Notes under the pieces: generated by a model
Database searches by the model: none
Told to the model about the DNA's origin: nothing
The model's input: only the letters and a program-made list of their open reading frames with translations
In this document: positions 9,475-18,758 of the stretch, one piece after another
Layout: every line of letters starts with the position of its first letter
Numbering within the stretch: the stretch's first letter is position 1
Made by a program: the position numbers and the translations under genes
Assembly (NCBI GenBank): GCA_011109175.1
Contig: RDEW01000012.1
Coordinates: 665,818-691,263 of the forward strand
From: Dicyema japonicum
Taxonomy: Eukaryota; Dicyemida; Rhombozoa; Dicyemidae
DNA length: 25,446 nucleotides
Direction of reading: 5' to 3'

Positions 9475-9598
9475 CTTAGGAGAATACACTCGGATAAAAA
9501 AGATAAACCATTAGAGTATTTTGAAAAATTAAAGGATTCTTTTTGTAAACAAAAAACGATTGACACTGTTTTTACAAATAGTAATGAAAGAATCAATA

Positions 9599-9625
9599 GT
9601 TGTTGTCATTTTAAATTATATTTAG
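9599..9625 (+). other. 27-nt GT-AG intron in hAT transposase
   Basis: GTTGTTGTCA...TATTTAG. Being a multiple of three without an in-frame stop, it does not close the frame, but the peptide it would add is absent from the family. Confidence 0.5.
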
Positions 9626-10367
9626 GAATACTAATTGCATCCTATAAAATTACAATGATTATTGCCAAAAATGAGAGTTCCCATGTTTCTGGTGAAAATC
9701 TCATCAAACATCTATATCAGTGATTCTATCAGATCTGATGGGTTTAAATCTCGACGAAATTTTAAAATCCGTACCAATTAGCAATGATTCAATTCGCCCA
9801 GGATTGACGAAATGTCTGATAATGTTGAACATATTTTATGTGAAAGGCTTAAAAATAATATTTTTTTCGCTTTAAATTGACGAAAGTCATATATGTGACA
9901 ACTAATCAATTCTAATGGGAAATGTCAGGTTAATCTTATTAGAAGCTTTCCCTTTAAGATATTTTGACGATCATGCTCTTCCTAAAGAAGCTTTATTATT
10001 CGTCAAATATTTGGAAACTGATACGACTGGATTTTCTATTTTTTCCGTAGTCAATTTATTTTTGGATGACAAGAAGATTTCATATGTAAATTTGGTTTCT
10101 TTTGCCACAGATAGTTGCAATGTCTATGGTTGGAAAATATAAAGGATTTGCGGCATATTTGAAAAAAATATGTCCAAATGTGATTCATATACATTGCGTT
10201 CTACATATACAAAATTTGGTTTCAAAAGCTCTTTCACCAATTCTACATGAAACGTTAAATATAGTTATTAAAACCATAAACAAAATTAAAGCAAGTATGA
10301 TCGTCTTATTAGAAAATGTTGCTATGAGGCTAAAGAAACATATGTCCGTCTTGCGCTTCACACTGAG

Positions 10368-10394
10368 GTTATAGTTTCCAATTTTATTTTATAG
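10368..10394 (+). other. 27-nt GT-AG intron in hAT transposase
   Basis: GTTATAGTTT...TTTATAG, between the Glu codon and the Val codon of the conserved HTEVR motif. It carries an in-frame TAG, so removal is required to read into the next conserved block. Confidence 0.65.
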
Positions 10395-11411
10395 GTACGA
10401 TGATTATTAAAGCGGGTTGCATTTGAACGATTTTCAATGTTATTTGATACAATCGTAAATTTTCTTATTTCTGAGGGTGATAAAAATTTAGCAGATTTAA
10501 TTGTATCGAAAAAAAAAGAAATTGTTTATTTTACTTGGATTTTTGGAAAATTTAATGAAGTTTCATTATAACTTCAGGGAAAGTATGTGACACGTAAATA
10601 GATTGTAAAAGAATTATTCAAATATTCATCGAAAAAATTAAGTTATATAAATATAACTTGAAAAAAAAGAAATTATTATAACATTCCCGAATTCCACTCA
10701 ATTGGTCAAACATTTGATGATGAAGATATTAACAACTTTTTGCAACATTTATTACGTGTAGAAAAAGATTTGATTCTTTGATTCCAAGATATTCTTGAAT
10801 TTGAAATTTCATTTTAAATGTTTAATCCGTTTTTGTCAAAGCGAGAAGAACAAAAAGAAAATATTAAAGACGAATTAATTATGCTAAAATTCAATCCAGA
10901 ATTAAAACTATATTATAATGATACACAATCACCTGTTATTTTTTGGCAAAATATGAAAGTGAAAGAGAGTTATCCAAAATAGTGGACAGAATTGCTACTC
11001 TATTTTCCGACATCATTTTGTGTTGAATGAGGATTTAGCATTTTACATCGAATTGTAAATAAAGAACGAAACAGATTGCTGTGTCCATTTGAGGAGATAT
11101 TCGTTTAAAAATAACACAAATAGAGCCAGATATCGAATCTTTGATAATAAAACATCAGTCACAGGGATCCCATTGGTATTTAATTCTTTTTTTATTATAA
11201 ATTTATGCTAAGATACCAACTTAACATCGAGTATATACTTTTTTTGTTTGATTTGATTATTAACAATGAATTCAGTTTAGATAGTTAACTAATTCTACTT
11301 AGAATTGTCTGTTCTAAATAAAAAAGTTTTAAATGTCAATTAAATATTAGGGGGGTCGAAAAAATTAGTCAAGGGGTCGACGAGTAAAAAAAGGTTGAAA
11401 ACCCCTGGTAT

Positions 11412-11790
11412 ACAGAATCAACTCTGTACACCAGAAAACCTATAAGTATGTTTTGCTCACGTAAGGGATCAACAGTCGACTAACTTGTCATGGAAGCTAA
11501 GACCGGTTGTCTTGGTTTTGGATTTCTTCGCGTTTGTGAGGAAATGGAAACCCGCTTCGCATGATAATTTCCATTGCAAGAGAAAACGGATTGATGGGAA
11601 ATTCCTCTCCCCGATCGGATTTCTCTGCAAGATCGAGAAAAGGCTCTTCCGGAAAGTAGAGGGGACAATGAAAAATCACAGTCGTCGAATGGCACAATTG
11701 ATTGCGGGACTGGGATTACATAACTGTTTGACTCTGTTGTCTTTCTTTCTCGGTGTTCCGGGGGTTCTTAAAATAATTAAATATATTTTT
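11412..11790 (+). pseudogene. LINE ORF2 C-terminus, third copy
   Basis: Nucleotide-level homologue of 4735-5100: AGTATGTTTTGCTCACGTAA, then a frame encoding SPIGFLCKIEKRLFRKV and RRMAQLIAG, ending in the same GGTGTTCC 3' region. It starts a few bases after the hAT right end, so the transposon inserted into, or next to, this LINE fragment. Small indels disrupt the frame. No flanking duplication was found. Confidence 0.7.
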
Positions 11791-11845
11791 CATCATAAGT
11801 TCCATTAATAATGAAATCGTTAAAACAAAACAAACAATAGTCATA

Positions 11846-13075
11846 TCATCTAACTAATGTATCAACTTCTGGTCTCTCCGACCAGGCCAGCACCCACCTG
11901 GATTCTTTTCTAAAATTCTTTTCTAAGCCGGACAATTTAAAGTAAGCATTCACATCTTTCATCATGCATGCCAGTGTCCCTTCCTCTTTTGCCAAAAGTT
12001 TCAAATCATCGATGAATAAGAAATGATTCGCAGAAAAAGTAAAAGAATTAGATTCAGCAGTATTGATAGACATGCTCGGAATTTTGCAGACAACATTCTG
12101 CTTAGTGGATCCAAAACAAATACAAATAATTGAGGTGATAGAGAGTCACCTTGGAGTATTCCACGTTCAATATTATTCGTTCCCAATATCTTTTTCCCAA
12201 ATCTTAATGACACACGCCAGGTTGGAATTATTGATATTACAAACTTGGTTATCCATTCTGGTAGTCCCGAGTTTTCCAGGATTTTAACAAGATACTCGTG
12301 AGTCACTGAATCAAACGCTTTTCTAACATCAATCCATGCACAGAATAGTTTGTTTTCATGGGCTTTGTTAACACCCAATTCCTTTGCTCCTTGACAGTGT
12401 CGTTTTGTCCCAAGCTGATACTCAGTAATTAAATCATAAGTTTCAGCATATTGTGCAATTTTTTTGTTTACACATTTTGTAACCAGCTTGTATAAGCACG
12501 GCATACATGTAATCGGTCTAAGATCCTTAGGGTCAACAGAGTTCTTCTTCTTTGGGATTAGTTATGTAATCCCCGTATAAAACCATCTTTTCGGTTGACT
12601 TTTTCCACTAATGATATCTCTGATCTCTTTAAATAAATATTGATAAAGAGAATCCAACTTCTTGATAAAGAAGTTATATACGCAATCAACTCCGGGGGCC
12701 TTCCAATTTGGGAGGTAGTCAATTAAATTTGGTATAAAATTATCGTTTATATCAGATTCTTGCTGTTCAACTCCCGTTATTCTCTTGTTCATTCCAAAAC
12801 TCAAATCATTTTTATCCCTTTTTTCCCAAACCTCTGTCTAAAATTTAAAGCATTCGGATGTGTCAAAGCCATCAATGCACTCAATGTCAGAATCTGACTT
12901 TAGTTTTGTATAGAATGACCTTCTGTTCAACTCAAATGTAATTGACTTGGGCATTAAAATAGTCATGAACAGGCAAATCCACACTTTCTCGAACTCCATT
13001 TATTAAATATTCTGTGGACGCGTCAATGGGAATGACTTTTTCAGACTGGGAAAAACCAACCATCATTACACCACT
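11846..13075 (-). pseudogene. LINE reverse transcriptase, broken
   Basis: Minus-strand order: ELNRRSFYTKLK, an FK*-TEVWEK block where a conserved W is TAG, LPNWKAPGVDCVYNFFIKK, DPKDLRPITCMPCLYKL, then RT motif A (FCAWIDVRKAFDSV, catalytic Asp), GILQGDSLSPQLF (motif B), and in another frame FLFIDDLKLLAKEEG (motif C, catalytic Asp-Asp). All three catalytic aspartates are still visible, yet at least two frame changes and stops inactivate it. The IDDLKLLA form of motif C and GILQGDSLSP resemble elements usually annotated R2-like; the clade is not settled. It differs from the LINE family at 4492. Confidence 0.75.
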
Positions 13076-14080
13076 AGACAATAATCTCTATTCCATCAAT
13101 AACATTATGATCTTACAATAAACTAGATTATACTTAAAGAATATTTTGAATGTAAAATAAATATAAAAATTAAAGCCAGCATTAACAAATTATACAAACA
13201 TTCATATATAAAACCAGCAGCATAAAAGGAATTCATAAACAAATCGTTAACACAATTATTAATATATTTTTGTTGCTTTTGAGTTCTTAAATTGGATATA
13301 CAAGTTAATCAATTAGAATCATGGTCGGACTACTATTACATTAAATGTCTAATTTATTTCTTATTATGTCTCCCGGTGTAATAAATAAATGGATTTGTTT
13401 TTCTATCACATGACTCTATTGTTGGGAAACCACCTGTGTAGATAGCCTCTATCCTTCCAACCTTGTTATGACAGCAACTAACGCAGGGTCTGCTTCGGAG
13501 AAGGCTGAGACCTTAAAGATGAAAACATACGCATGTCTCGATGGACAATTCATTTTTAATAGTATCCCGGGAAACGTCTGTCATCGTGGAATTTTAAAGA
13601 AAGCATATCATTGATTCTGCTAGACACTATCAGATCGCTCATTTCGAAGATGAAAAATGATAAAGTGTTAAAAAATAAATGATAAATTCAAAAAAATTAA
13701 ACCGCAAAATCGATTATTACAATTAATATATAAGTTGTTCAATTTTGATATCATTGACCTAAGCGATCTTAAATAGAGACATTTTAAGGCTTTATGACTG
13801 CACACGTCTCGGCGACAACTTATGAAATCTAGTCCGAGACTGTTGTATTTTGTTATTTAAAGTTGTCGAATACTAGCAATGCCTCTTAAGCATTCAATCG
13901 GGAATTTTATAATTTTGAATGCGAAAAGTGTATGCAGATTCCACATTGCAAATCAGATTTTCCAGAGAGATTAGAAAAACTGTGATCTTGTCTGTGAGCA
14001 TCAATATTCAGGATATCTGAAAAAGAGTTGAATGTGCAGAATACCTTAACTACTTAAGTAAGAAAACAAGAAAAAGCTAC
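13076..14080. other. About 1 kb without recognisable genes
   Basis: AT-rich with a somewhat GC-richer stretch at about 13420-13620. Frames on both strands are short. I see no intron-joined exons, RNA gene or repeat partner within the window. Confidence 0.4.
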
Positions 14081-14082
14081 TT

Positions 14083-14405
14083 AATAATAATAATAAAGCC
14101 TTTTCACGAGAGCCATATTATTTTATAGCTCCGCATAGGCAGGACACACATTTTATTTAAGTAAAGAACAGTTAATTTTCACTAATCGTAGAACCAAGGA
14201 ATGATCTTCACTTCTTTTTTTTCTTTTTCTTGTGTGAGTGTCCTTTCTAGACAATCCAGTTCCGCAGTGAGTATTCACTGATGACGGCGTCACTCGTCAA
14301 ACCATTTCTGCATCGTAGATGCGTGGAACCTTCCACCAGGTGAACAGCAGCGAGATTCGAACCCGTAGCCTAAGCCACTTAAGCCCGACACCTAACCACT
14401 AAGCC
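14083..14405 (-). mobile_element. tRNA-derived SINE, copy 3 (best preserved)
   Basis: On the minus strand it begins GCCGGGTGGCTTAGTGGTTA (A box within) and has the B box GGGTTCGAATCTCGC about 50 bases on, forming a tRNA-like Pol III promoter. Next come the core with GACGAGTGACGCCGTCATCA and CACTGCGGAAC, a pyrimidine/purine-rich segment, CTGTTCTTTACTTAAATAAA, and a terminal (TTA)n run at 14083-14100. It shares head, core and tail with copies 1 and 2. The element lies directly downstream of the LAMP-like gene, same strand. Confidence 0.75.
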
Positions 14406-14506
14406 ACCCGGCTAAAAAATTACTTGGAAGAAAATAATTAATGAAATTATTATGTAACGTGCTTGGGAGAATTTAAATAAAGAAAAAACAAGAAAATTAA
14501 TAACAG

Positions 14507-15678
14507 TTAAAGAATAGGGACATATACCATTTGTCTTATCATATTTCGGCGCTTAATAACAAATGCGACGACTCCGATGATTGTAAATGTTATAACAGTG
14601 AGTGTAAGTCCTATAATTATATACATTTTTGAATGATTAGAAAGTGTATTTTTTCTAGGAAAATTTATTTCATAACACTTCGACTCTAAATTCAGAAAAA
14701 AATCAAACCTTTTCCAATATAACTGAATTTAGAATCATCCTGAAAAATTTGTACCTTAAATTGTGAAAATTCAGCATATATGTTATCAGAAAATTTAGTG
14801 AGAGACAATTCGAATTTACAAGAATTTCCAACATCAATCAATTTGTTATTAGTAGGACTCCAAGACCCATTATTGATTTTATTGATGATTAACTGAATTT
14901 TGGACATATAATATTTGTTTTGAGACAAAATAAATGTAAAATGTATTTCTAAATATCCCCTCTCAAGAGATAACTCAACACTATTTTTATCAAAATTAAT
15001 TTTCGTTTTAAAATTCACGAAAAAAATTGAGAAATCTTTACTCTAATATTAAAGTATACAATTTACAATTTCAACTTTGTTATTAAAAAAATTTGTGACT
15101 ATTAAATGCCCACTTAATATAGCTTTCAGTCGATTTTTCGCAATAAAATACCAATATCGAACATTTGGATCGTTTGATGGATCACAGTCATGTGCTGAAT
15201 AAAACTATCTCAAACCTTTTTCAATAAAATGTGAATATGAGAGATTATTGTAAAATTTTATTGCCAAAGAATATAATGTGAGAATATTACCATTCTCAAA
15301 AAATACGGATATATATCCGCATCTGTAATAATCTCCATGTTCAATATGCGGAAGATATGTTGTATTTGTATAAATTTCATTATCTTTATGTGTTAACTAT
15401 TAAATACTAGAATTTAATTTTATTTTTATTGAGATGTTGTAAAATTCGTCTGAGAATTCAATAAAAAATTGGTAGATCAAGTTATTCTTTTTGATTGTAA
15501 ATGACAATACATCCAAAAAAAAATTGGAAATACTTACAATTGAATTATCGCTTGTCTACCATTATTATTTATAAAATACATTTGTAATTGTACTTTTCAA
15601 TAAACTTTTAAAATCTATTGACGTTCCATAAATAAAGTCGAAATTCGTTATTGAGATCAAAAACATTAACAACAACAT
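14507..15678 (-). CDS. LAMP-like lysosomal membrane glycoprotein, six exons
   Basis: Exons on the minus strand: 15580-15678, 15408-15555, 15216-15383, 15067-15194, 14709-15042 and 14507-14685. The five introns of 24, 24, 21, 24 and 23 nt are all GT-AG. The spliced sequence is exactly 352 codons with no internal stop (351 residues). It starts MLLLMFLISIT, a signal peptide, followed by two luminal domains (about 34-145 and 146-297), a membrane span (314-336) and the tail KRRNMIRQMVYVPIL. Each luminal domain ends with a LAMP-type cysteine loop (C104-C142 and C256-C296), with YYRC and GNSCKFELSL at the first Cys and a Phe-rich FSQFKVQIF between. The C-terminal YVPI fits the Yxx-phi lysosomal sorting motif of LAMPs. 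There are about five N-glycosylation sequons. Known LAMP domains have two disulfides; here only the second loop remains. The family call rests on architecture and motifs. Confidence 0.75.
14686..14708 (-). other. 23-nt intron 5 of LAMP-like gene
   Basis: GTTTGATT...TTTAG on the minus strand, with an in-frame TGA; joining across it (phase 1) links the luminal domain to the last Cys, the membrane span and the tail. In copy 2 the same intron is 22 nt. Confidence 0.8.
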
Positions 15679-15705
15679 AAATATGTAAAATGAACACGTC
15701 GATGT

Positions 15706-15800
15706 GTATAATTACCATGCTTGTTTTTGTTCGTGTATGAGTCGTCCTTCTACAATAAAAATTCGTCAATATAAAAATGAATATTTAAATTTATAAAAAA
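15706..15800. repeat. hAT fragment identical to 9203-9297
   Basis: About 95 bp (ATTACCATGCTTGTTTTTGT onward) copied from the N-terminal part of the hAT transposase region. It ends abruptly at the N. It could be a true transposon remnant or contig-end sequence placed here during scaffolding. Confidence 0.85.
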
Positions 15801-15801
15801 N
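15801..15801. other. Assembly gap or ambiguous base
   Basis: A single N exactly where the second LAMP copy begins, missing its stop codon. The copy's adjacency to copy 1 is therefore not proven by continuous sequence. Confidence 0.7.
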
Positions 15802-16220
15802 AGAATAGGGACATATACCATTTGTCTTATCATATTTCGGCGCTTAATAACAAATGCGACGACTCCGATGATTGTAAATGTTATAACAGTGAGTGTAAAT
15901 CCTATAATTATATACATTTTTAAATGATTAGAAAGTGTATTTTTTCTATGAGAATTTATTTCATAACACTTCGATACTAAATTCGGAAAAAATCAAACCT
16001 TTTCCAATATAACTGAATTTAGAATTATCCTGAAGAATTTGTACCTTAAATTGTGAAAATCCAGCATATAAATTATCAGAAAATTTAGTGAGAGACAAAT
16101 CGAATTTACAAGAATTTCTAACTTCAATCAATTTGTAATTAGTAGGACTCCAAGACCCATTATAGATTTTATCGATGATTAACTGAATTTTGGACATATA
16201 ATATTTGTTTTGAGACAAAA

Positions 16221-16390
16221 TAAATGTAAAATGTATTTCTAAATATCCCAGCTCAAGTGATAACTCAACACTATTTTTATCAAAATTAATCTTCGTTTCA
16301 AAATTTAAATGTAAAATGTATTTCTAAATATCCCAGCTCAAGAGATAACTCAACACTATTTTTATCAAAATTAATCTTCGTTTCAAAATT
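16221..16390. repeat. 85-bp tandem duplication in LAMP copy 2
   Basis: Units 16221-16305 and 16306-16390; one base differs in the first half. It duplicates exon-5 coding sequence out of frame. Confidence 0.9.
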
Positions 16391-16581
16391 CTCGAAAAAA
16401 ATTGAGAAATCATTAATCTAATATTAAATTATACAATTTACTAATTTAACTTCGTTATTATAGAAATATGTGACTATTAAATGCCCACTTAATATAGCTT
16501 TCAGTCGATTTTTCGCAATAAAATACCAATATCGAACATTTGAATCGTTTGATGGATCACAGTCATGTGCTGAATAAAACT

Positions 16582-16895
16582 ATCTCAAACCTTTCCCAAT
16601 AAAATGTGAATATGAGTGATTAGTGTAAAATTCTATTGCCGATGAATATAATGTGAGAATATTACCATTCTCAAAAAATACGGATATATATCCGCATCTG
16701 TAATAATCTCCATGTTTAATATTCGGAAGATATGTTGTATCTCAAACCTTTTCCAATAAAATGTGAATATGAGTGATTAGTGTAAAATTTTATTGCCGAA
16801 GAATATAATGTGAGAATATTACCATTCTCAAAAAATACGGATCTATATCCGCATCTGTAATAATCTCCATGTTTAATATTCGGAAGATATGTTGT
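16582..16895. repeat. 157-bp tandem duplication in LAMP copy 2
   Basis: Units 16582-16738 and 16739-16895 with a handful of differences. The duplicated unit includes the donor of intron 3 but only one acceptor remains, so one exon copy would lack a partner site. Confidence 0.9.
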
Positions 16896-17111
16896 ATTTG
16901 TATAAATTTCATTATCTTTATGTGTTAACTATTAAATAATAGAATTTAATTTTATTTTTATTGAGATGTTGTAAAATTCGTCTGAGAATTCAATAAAAAA
17001 TTGGTAGATCAAGATATTCATTTTGATTGTAAATGATAATTCATCATAAAAAGGGTCGGAAATACTTACAATTGAATTATCGTTTGTCTACCATTATTTT
17101 TTCTAAAATAC

Positions 17112-17291
17112 ATTTGTAATTGTACTTTTCAATAAACTTTTAAAATCTATTGACGTTCTATAAATAAAGTCGAAATTCGTTATTGAGGACTATCATTATT
17201 ATTTCTAAAATACATTTGTAATTGTACTTTTCAATAAACTTTTAAAATCTATTGACGTTTTATAAATAAATTCGAAATTCGTTATTGAGGA
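17112..17291. repeat. 102-bp exon-plus-intron tandem duplication
   Basis: Period 102 bp (78 nt of exon 1 plus a 24-nt intron). Both introns keep GT and AG and the length is a multiple of three, so the duplicated exon could be spliced in without breaking the frame. Confidence 0.85.
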
Positions 17292-17456
17292 CAAAAACAT
17301 TAACAACATAAATTGGTAAAATGAACACGTCGATGTGTATAATTTAGGTCACTTGTTATATTGATGAATTTATTTTAATAATTTAAATAAATGATATTTA
17401 TAATGATTTTATAATTATAATAATCTTATTTTCATTAATTCATTAATCAAGAGAGT

Positions 17457-17640
17457 CCTATGCCTTCCTGGCTGAATGTATCGTACCCTCTAATGAAGAT
17501 TGCATTATGAAAACTATTCCGCTAAAGAATGAAGTGATGTCCGCGACGCCTATGCCTTCCTGGCTGAATGTATCGTACCCTCTAATGAAGATTGCATTAT
17601 GAAAACTATTCCGCTAAAGAATGAAGTGATGTCCGCGACG
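17457..17640. repeat. 92-bp tandem duplication
   Basis: Units 17457-17548 and 17549-17640 (TATGCCTTCCTGGCTGAATG) look essentially identical. Confidence 0.9.
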
Positions 17641-17842
17641 GTAGGACGTGGGACAAAAAATGGAAGAGGGCGGACCTACTTCACACCTATCTTTGGAAAC
17701 AAAGGCCTGTAATGAAATATTGGAAGTGTTGCAAAAAAAAGAACTCCAAGAAAAGACCTCGATCACAGATGGATGTAATCTTTTGAATTCTTTTATTTGC
17801 GCCGATGTGTGCCGATACAATCAACCAGACTCCATTAATTAA
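17549..17842 (+). CDS. Unidentified coding-like stretch
   Basis: Two frames look coding-like. One reads SYAFLAECIVPSNEDC, then KTIPLKNEVMSAT and VGRGTKNGRGR before a TAA near 17710. The other starts at 17648 (MGQKMEEGG) and runs 64 codons to 17842. A third frame has RRTWDKKWKRADLLHTYLW. IPLKNEVM is faintly reminiscent of the (S/P)LSN-T motif of hAT proteins, but I cannot identify the family. A mini-intron could join these frames, but I could not place one with confidence. Confidence 0.25.
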
Positions 17843-18425
17843 AATTCATTATCTGCTTCGTCACGTGGGTAAGGAAGCTTCATTTGATGTGAATTTGAGG
17901 TCAGAGAAAACTTTCTCGTTCGTTTGTCATCACATTCTATGCGAATGGGTCAGGTCTTCTCTATGATGCTTCAACTGTCACATCAATGAACATTTAGCCT
18001 GGTTTTTTAAAAAAAGGAAAAAATGCCCCCATGTAGTGGTCATCATAATTTACCAGAATGCACACATATTATAAGTCAGAGACAACCTTGATCGACTGGG
18101 GGATAAACTATTGGATGGTCGGTTATTTTAGAATCTCGTAAAGAAATGTGGAAATGCTTCCTTAGTTTGTAATTTAGGCAATGTTGTGAGAATATTCAGA
18201 GACGTCATAATGGGATAAAGATTATTGTTCTAAGATCGCTGGGTTAAAATGTCTTCAGTTAACTAAATGAGAAGAGGAAGACTGATACTGGCGAGGACAA
18301 GCATTCTGTACTGGTCTCCCTATTAAAAATGGTGTCAGCTCATATTTTTGGGAGTTTTATCTAAGATCGTTTTATAAAAAAACTGGTTGTAAGTCGACTG
18401 CCCCTAAGAGCGGGTACGTCGTGGT
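17843..18425. other. No firm gene; weak Cys/His-rich segment
   Basis: Mostly stop-filled. At about 17925-18040 (+) a frame with one TGA holds VCHHILCEWV, CFNCHINEHLAWF and KKRKKCPH, vaguely like a RING-H2 finger, but the final CxxC is absent. Nothing else was recognised. Confidence 0.2.
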
Positions 18426-18429
18426 TTTT

Positions 18430-18660
18430 GTGTGTAGCCAGACTTCACAGCTTCTTCAAACGAAGCGAATTTCCGCTTATTCTCGAATAATTTTTGCATA
18501 CAAGCCACTAGTCGCCCCAGAGTCAAATGGACCAACTGATACCTTCCTAGAATTTAAGTTAATCACTGAGCAAAACGGAATTCTTTGACCAGACAATTAG
18601 CAGCGTGGTAATCAAACCCACAGCCAATAGTGACTCAAGCAACAGTACTAGCTACTTTTT
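18430..18660 (-). mobile_element. Probable tRNA-derived SINE, divergent body
   Basis: On the minus strand TAGCTAGTACTGTTGC (A-box-like) is followed about 40 bases later by GGGTTTGATTACCACGCTGC, which matches the B box and the following CGCTGCT of the SINE heads at 3826-4125 and 14083-14405. The body downstream is different, so it may be a second subfamily sharing the same tRNA-like promoter. No tail or target duplication was found. Confidence 0.4.
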
Positions 18661-18758
18661 CTAGTCAAAAGTCTAAATTCTTCCTTATGATTATTTTACA
18701 GTTCGGAATTATAAGAATTAAGAATTTTTGTTAATTTTATTCGAAAAAATAGAACGTG

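Larger units (their letters stand above)
9228..11190 (+). pseudogene. hAT transposase, broken, with two 27-nt introns
   Basis: Domains in order: N-terminal YKNEYL motif, BED zinc finger (C-x2-C then H-x4-H in LLDHLRRIH, about 9408-9490), KKDKPLEYF, the IAKNESSHVSGENLIK block, RIDEMSDNVEHILCERL, then LPKEALLFVKYLETDTTGF, ATDSCN/MVGKYKGF (catalytic-domain region), IHIHCVLH, LHTEV/R, and the C-terminal dimerisation segment GFSILHRIVNKERNRL. Several stops and frame changes make it inactive. GT-AG introns at 9599-9625 and 10368-10394 restore the family alignment when removed; the second falls inside the conserved HTEVRWL motif, where W is now TGA. The nearest family resemblance is to ZBED5/FAM200-type hAT proteins. 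Confidence 0.75.
9024..11407 (+). mobile_element. hAT transposon (ZBED-like), nearly complete copy
   Basis: A 2.4-kb element with imperfect terminal inverted repeats: left CAGCGGTTCTCAACCTGGGG, right (inverse) CAGGGGTTTTCAACC, both with GGGGTCGA blocks just inside. CAG ends with NGGTTCTCAACC are characteristic of hAT elements. The flanking octamers GTCTAGTG and GTATACAG share five positions and fit the hAT 8-bp target preference, but have diverged. The interior holds a decayed transposase from BED finger to C-terminal dimerisation motif. The right end abuts a LINE fragment. Confidence 0.75.
15802..17309 (-). pseudogene. Second LAMP-like copy, damaged by tandem duplications
   Basis: Homologous to copy 1 from signal peptide to membrane span and tail (YIIIGFTLTVITFTIIGVV, KRRNM). 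Differences: (1) exon 1 and its 24-nt intron are duplicated in frame (exon 1a 17214-17309, intron 17190-17213, exon 1b 17112-17189, intron 17088-17111); (2) the intron-2 donor GT is TT (16939-16938), leaving a stop if unspliced; (3) a 157-bp duplication in exon 3 and the start of intron 3; (4) an 85-bp duplication in exon 5 that shifts the frame into TGA. The last intron (22 nt) is intact. The stop codon falls in the gap at 15801. It is probably a pseudogene, unless the duplications are assembly errors, in which case it may be an allele of copy 1. Confidence 0.7.

Noticed and set aside
14720-14760. A 15-nt intron (GTACAAATTTTTCAG) in LAMP exon 5
   Set aside because: It encodes VQIFQ, which fits the conserved LAMP Phe-rich strand, and both copies keep it in frame.
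16582-17291. CRISPR array or satellite array from the repeated blocks
   Set aside because: Each block is a single duplication with its own length, inside homologous gene sequence; there are no uniform spacers.
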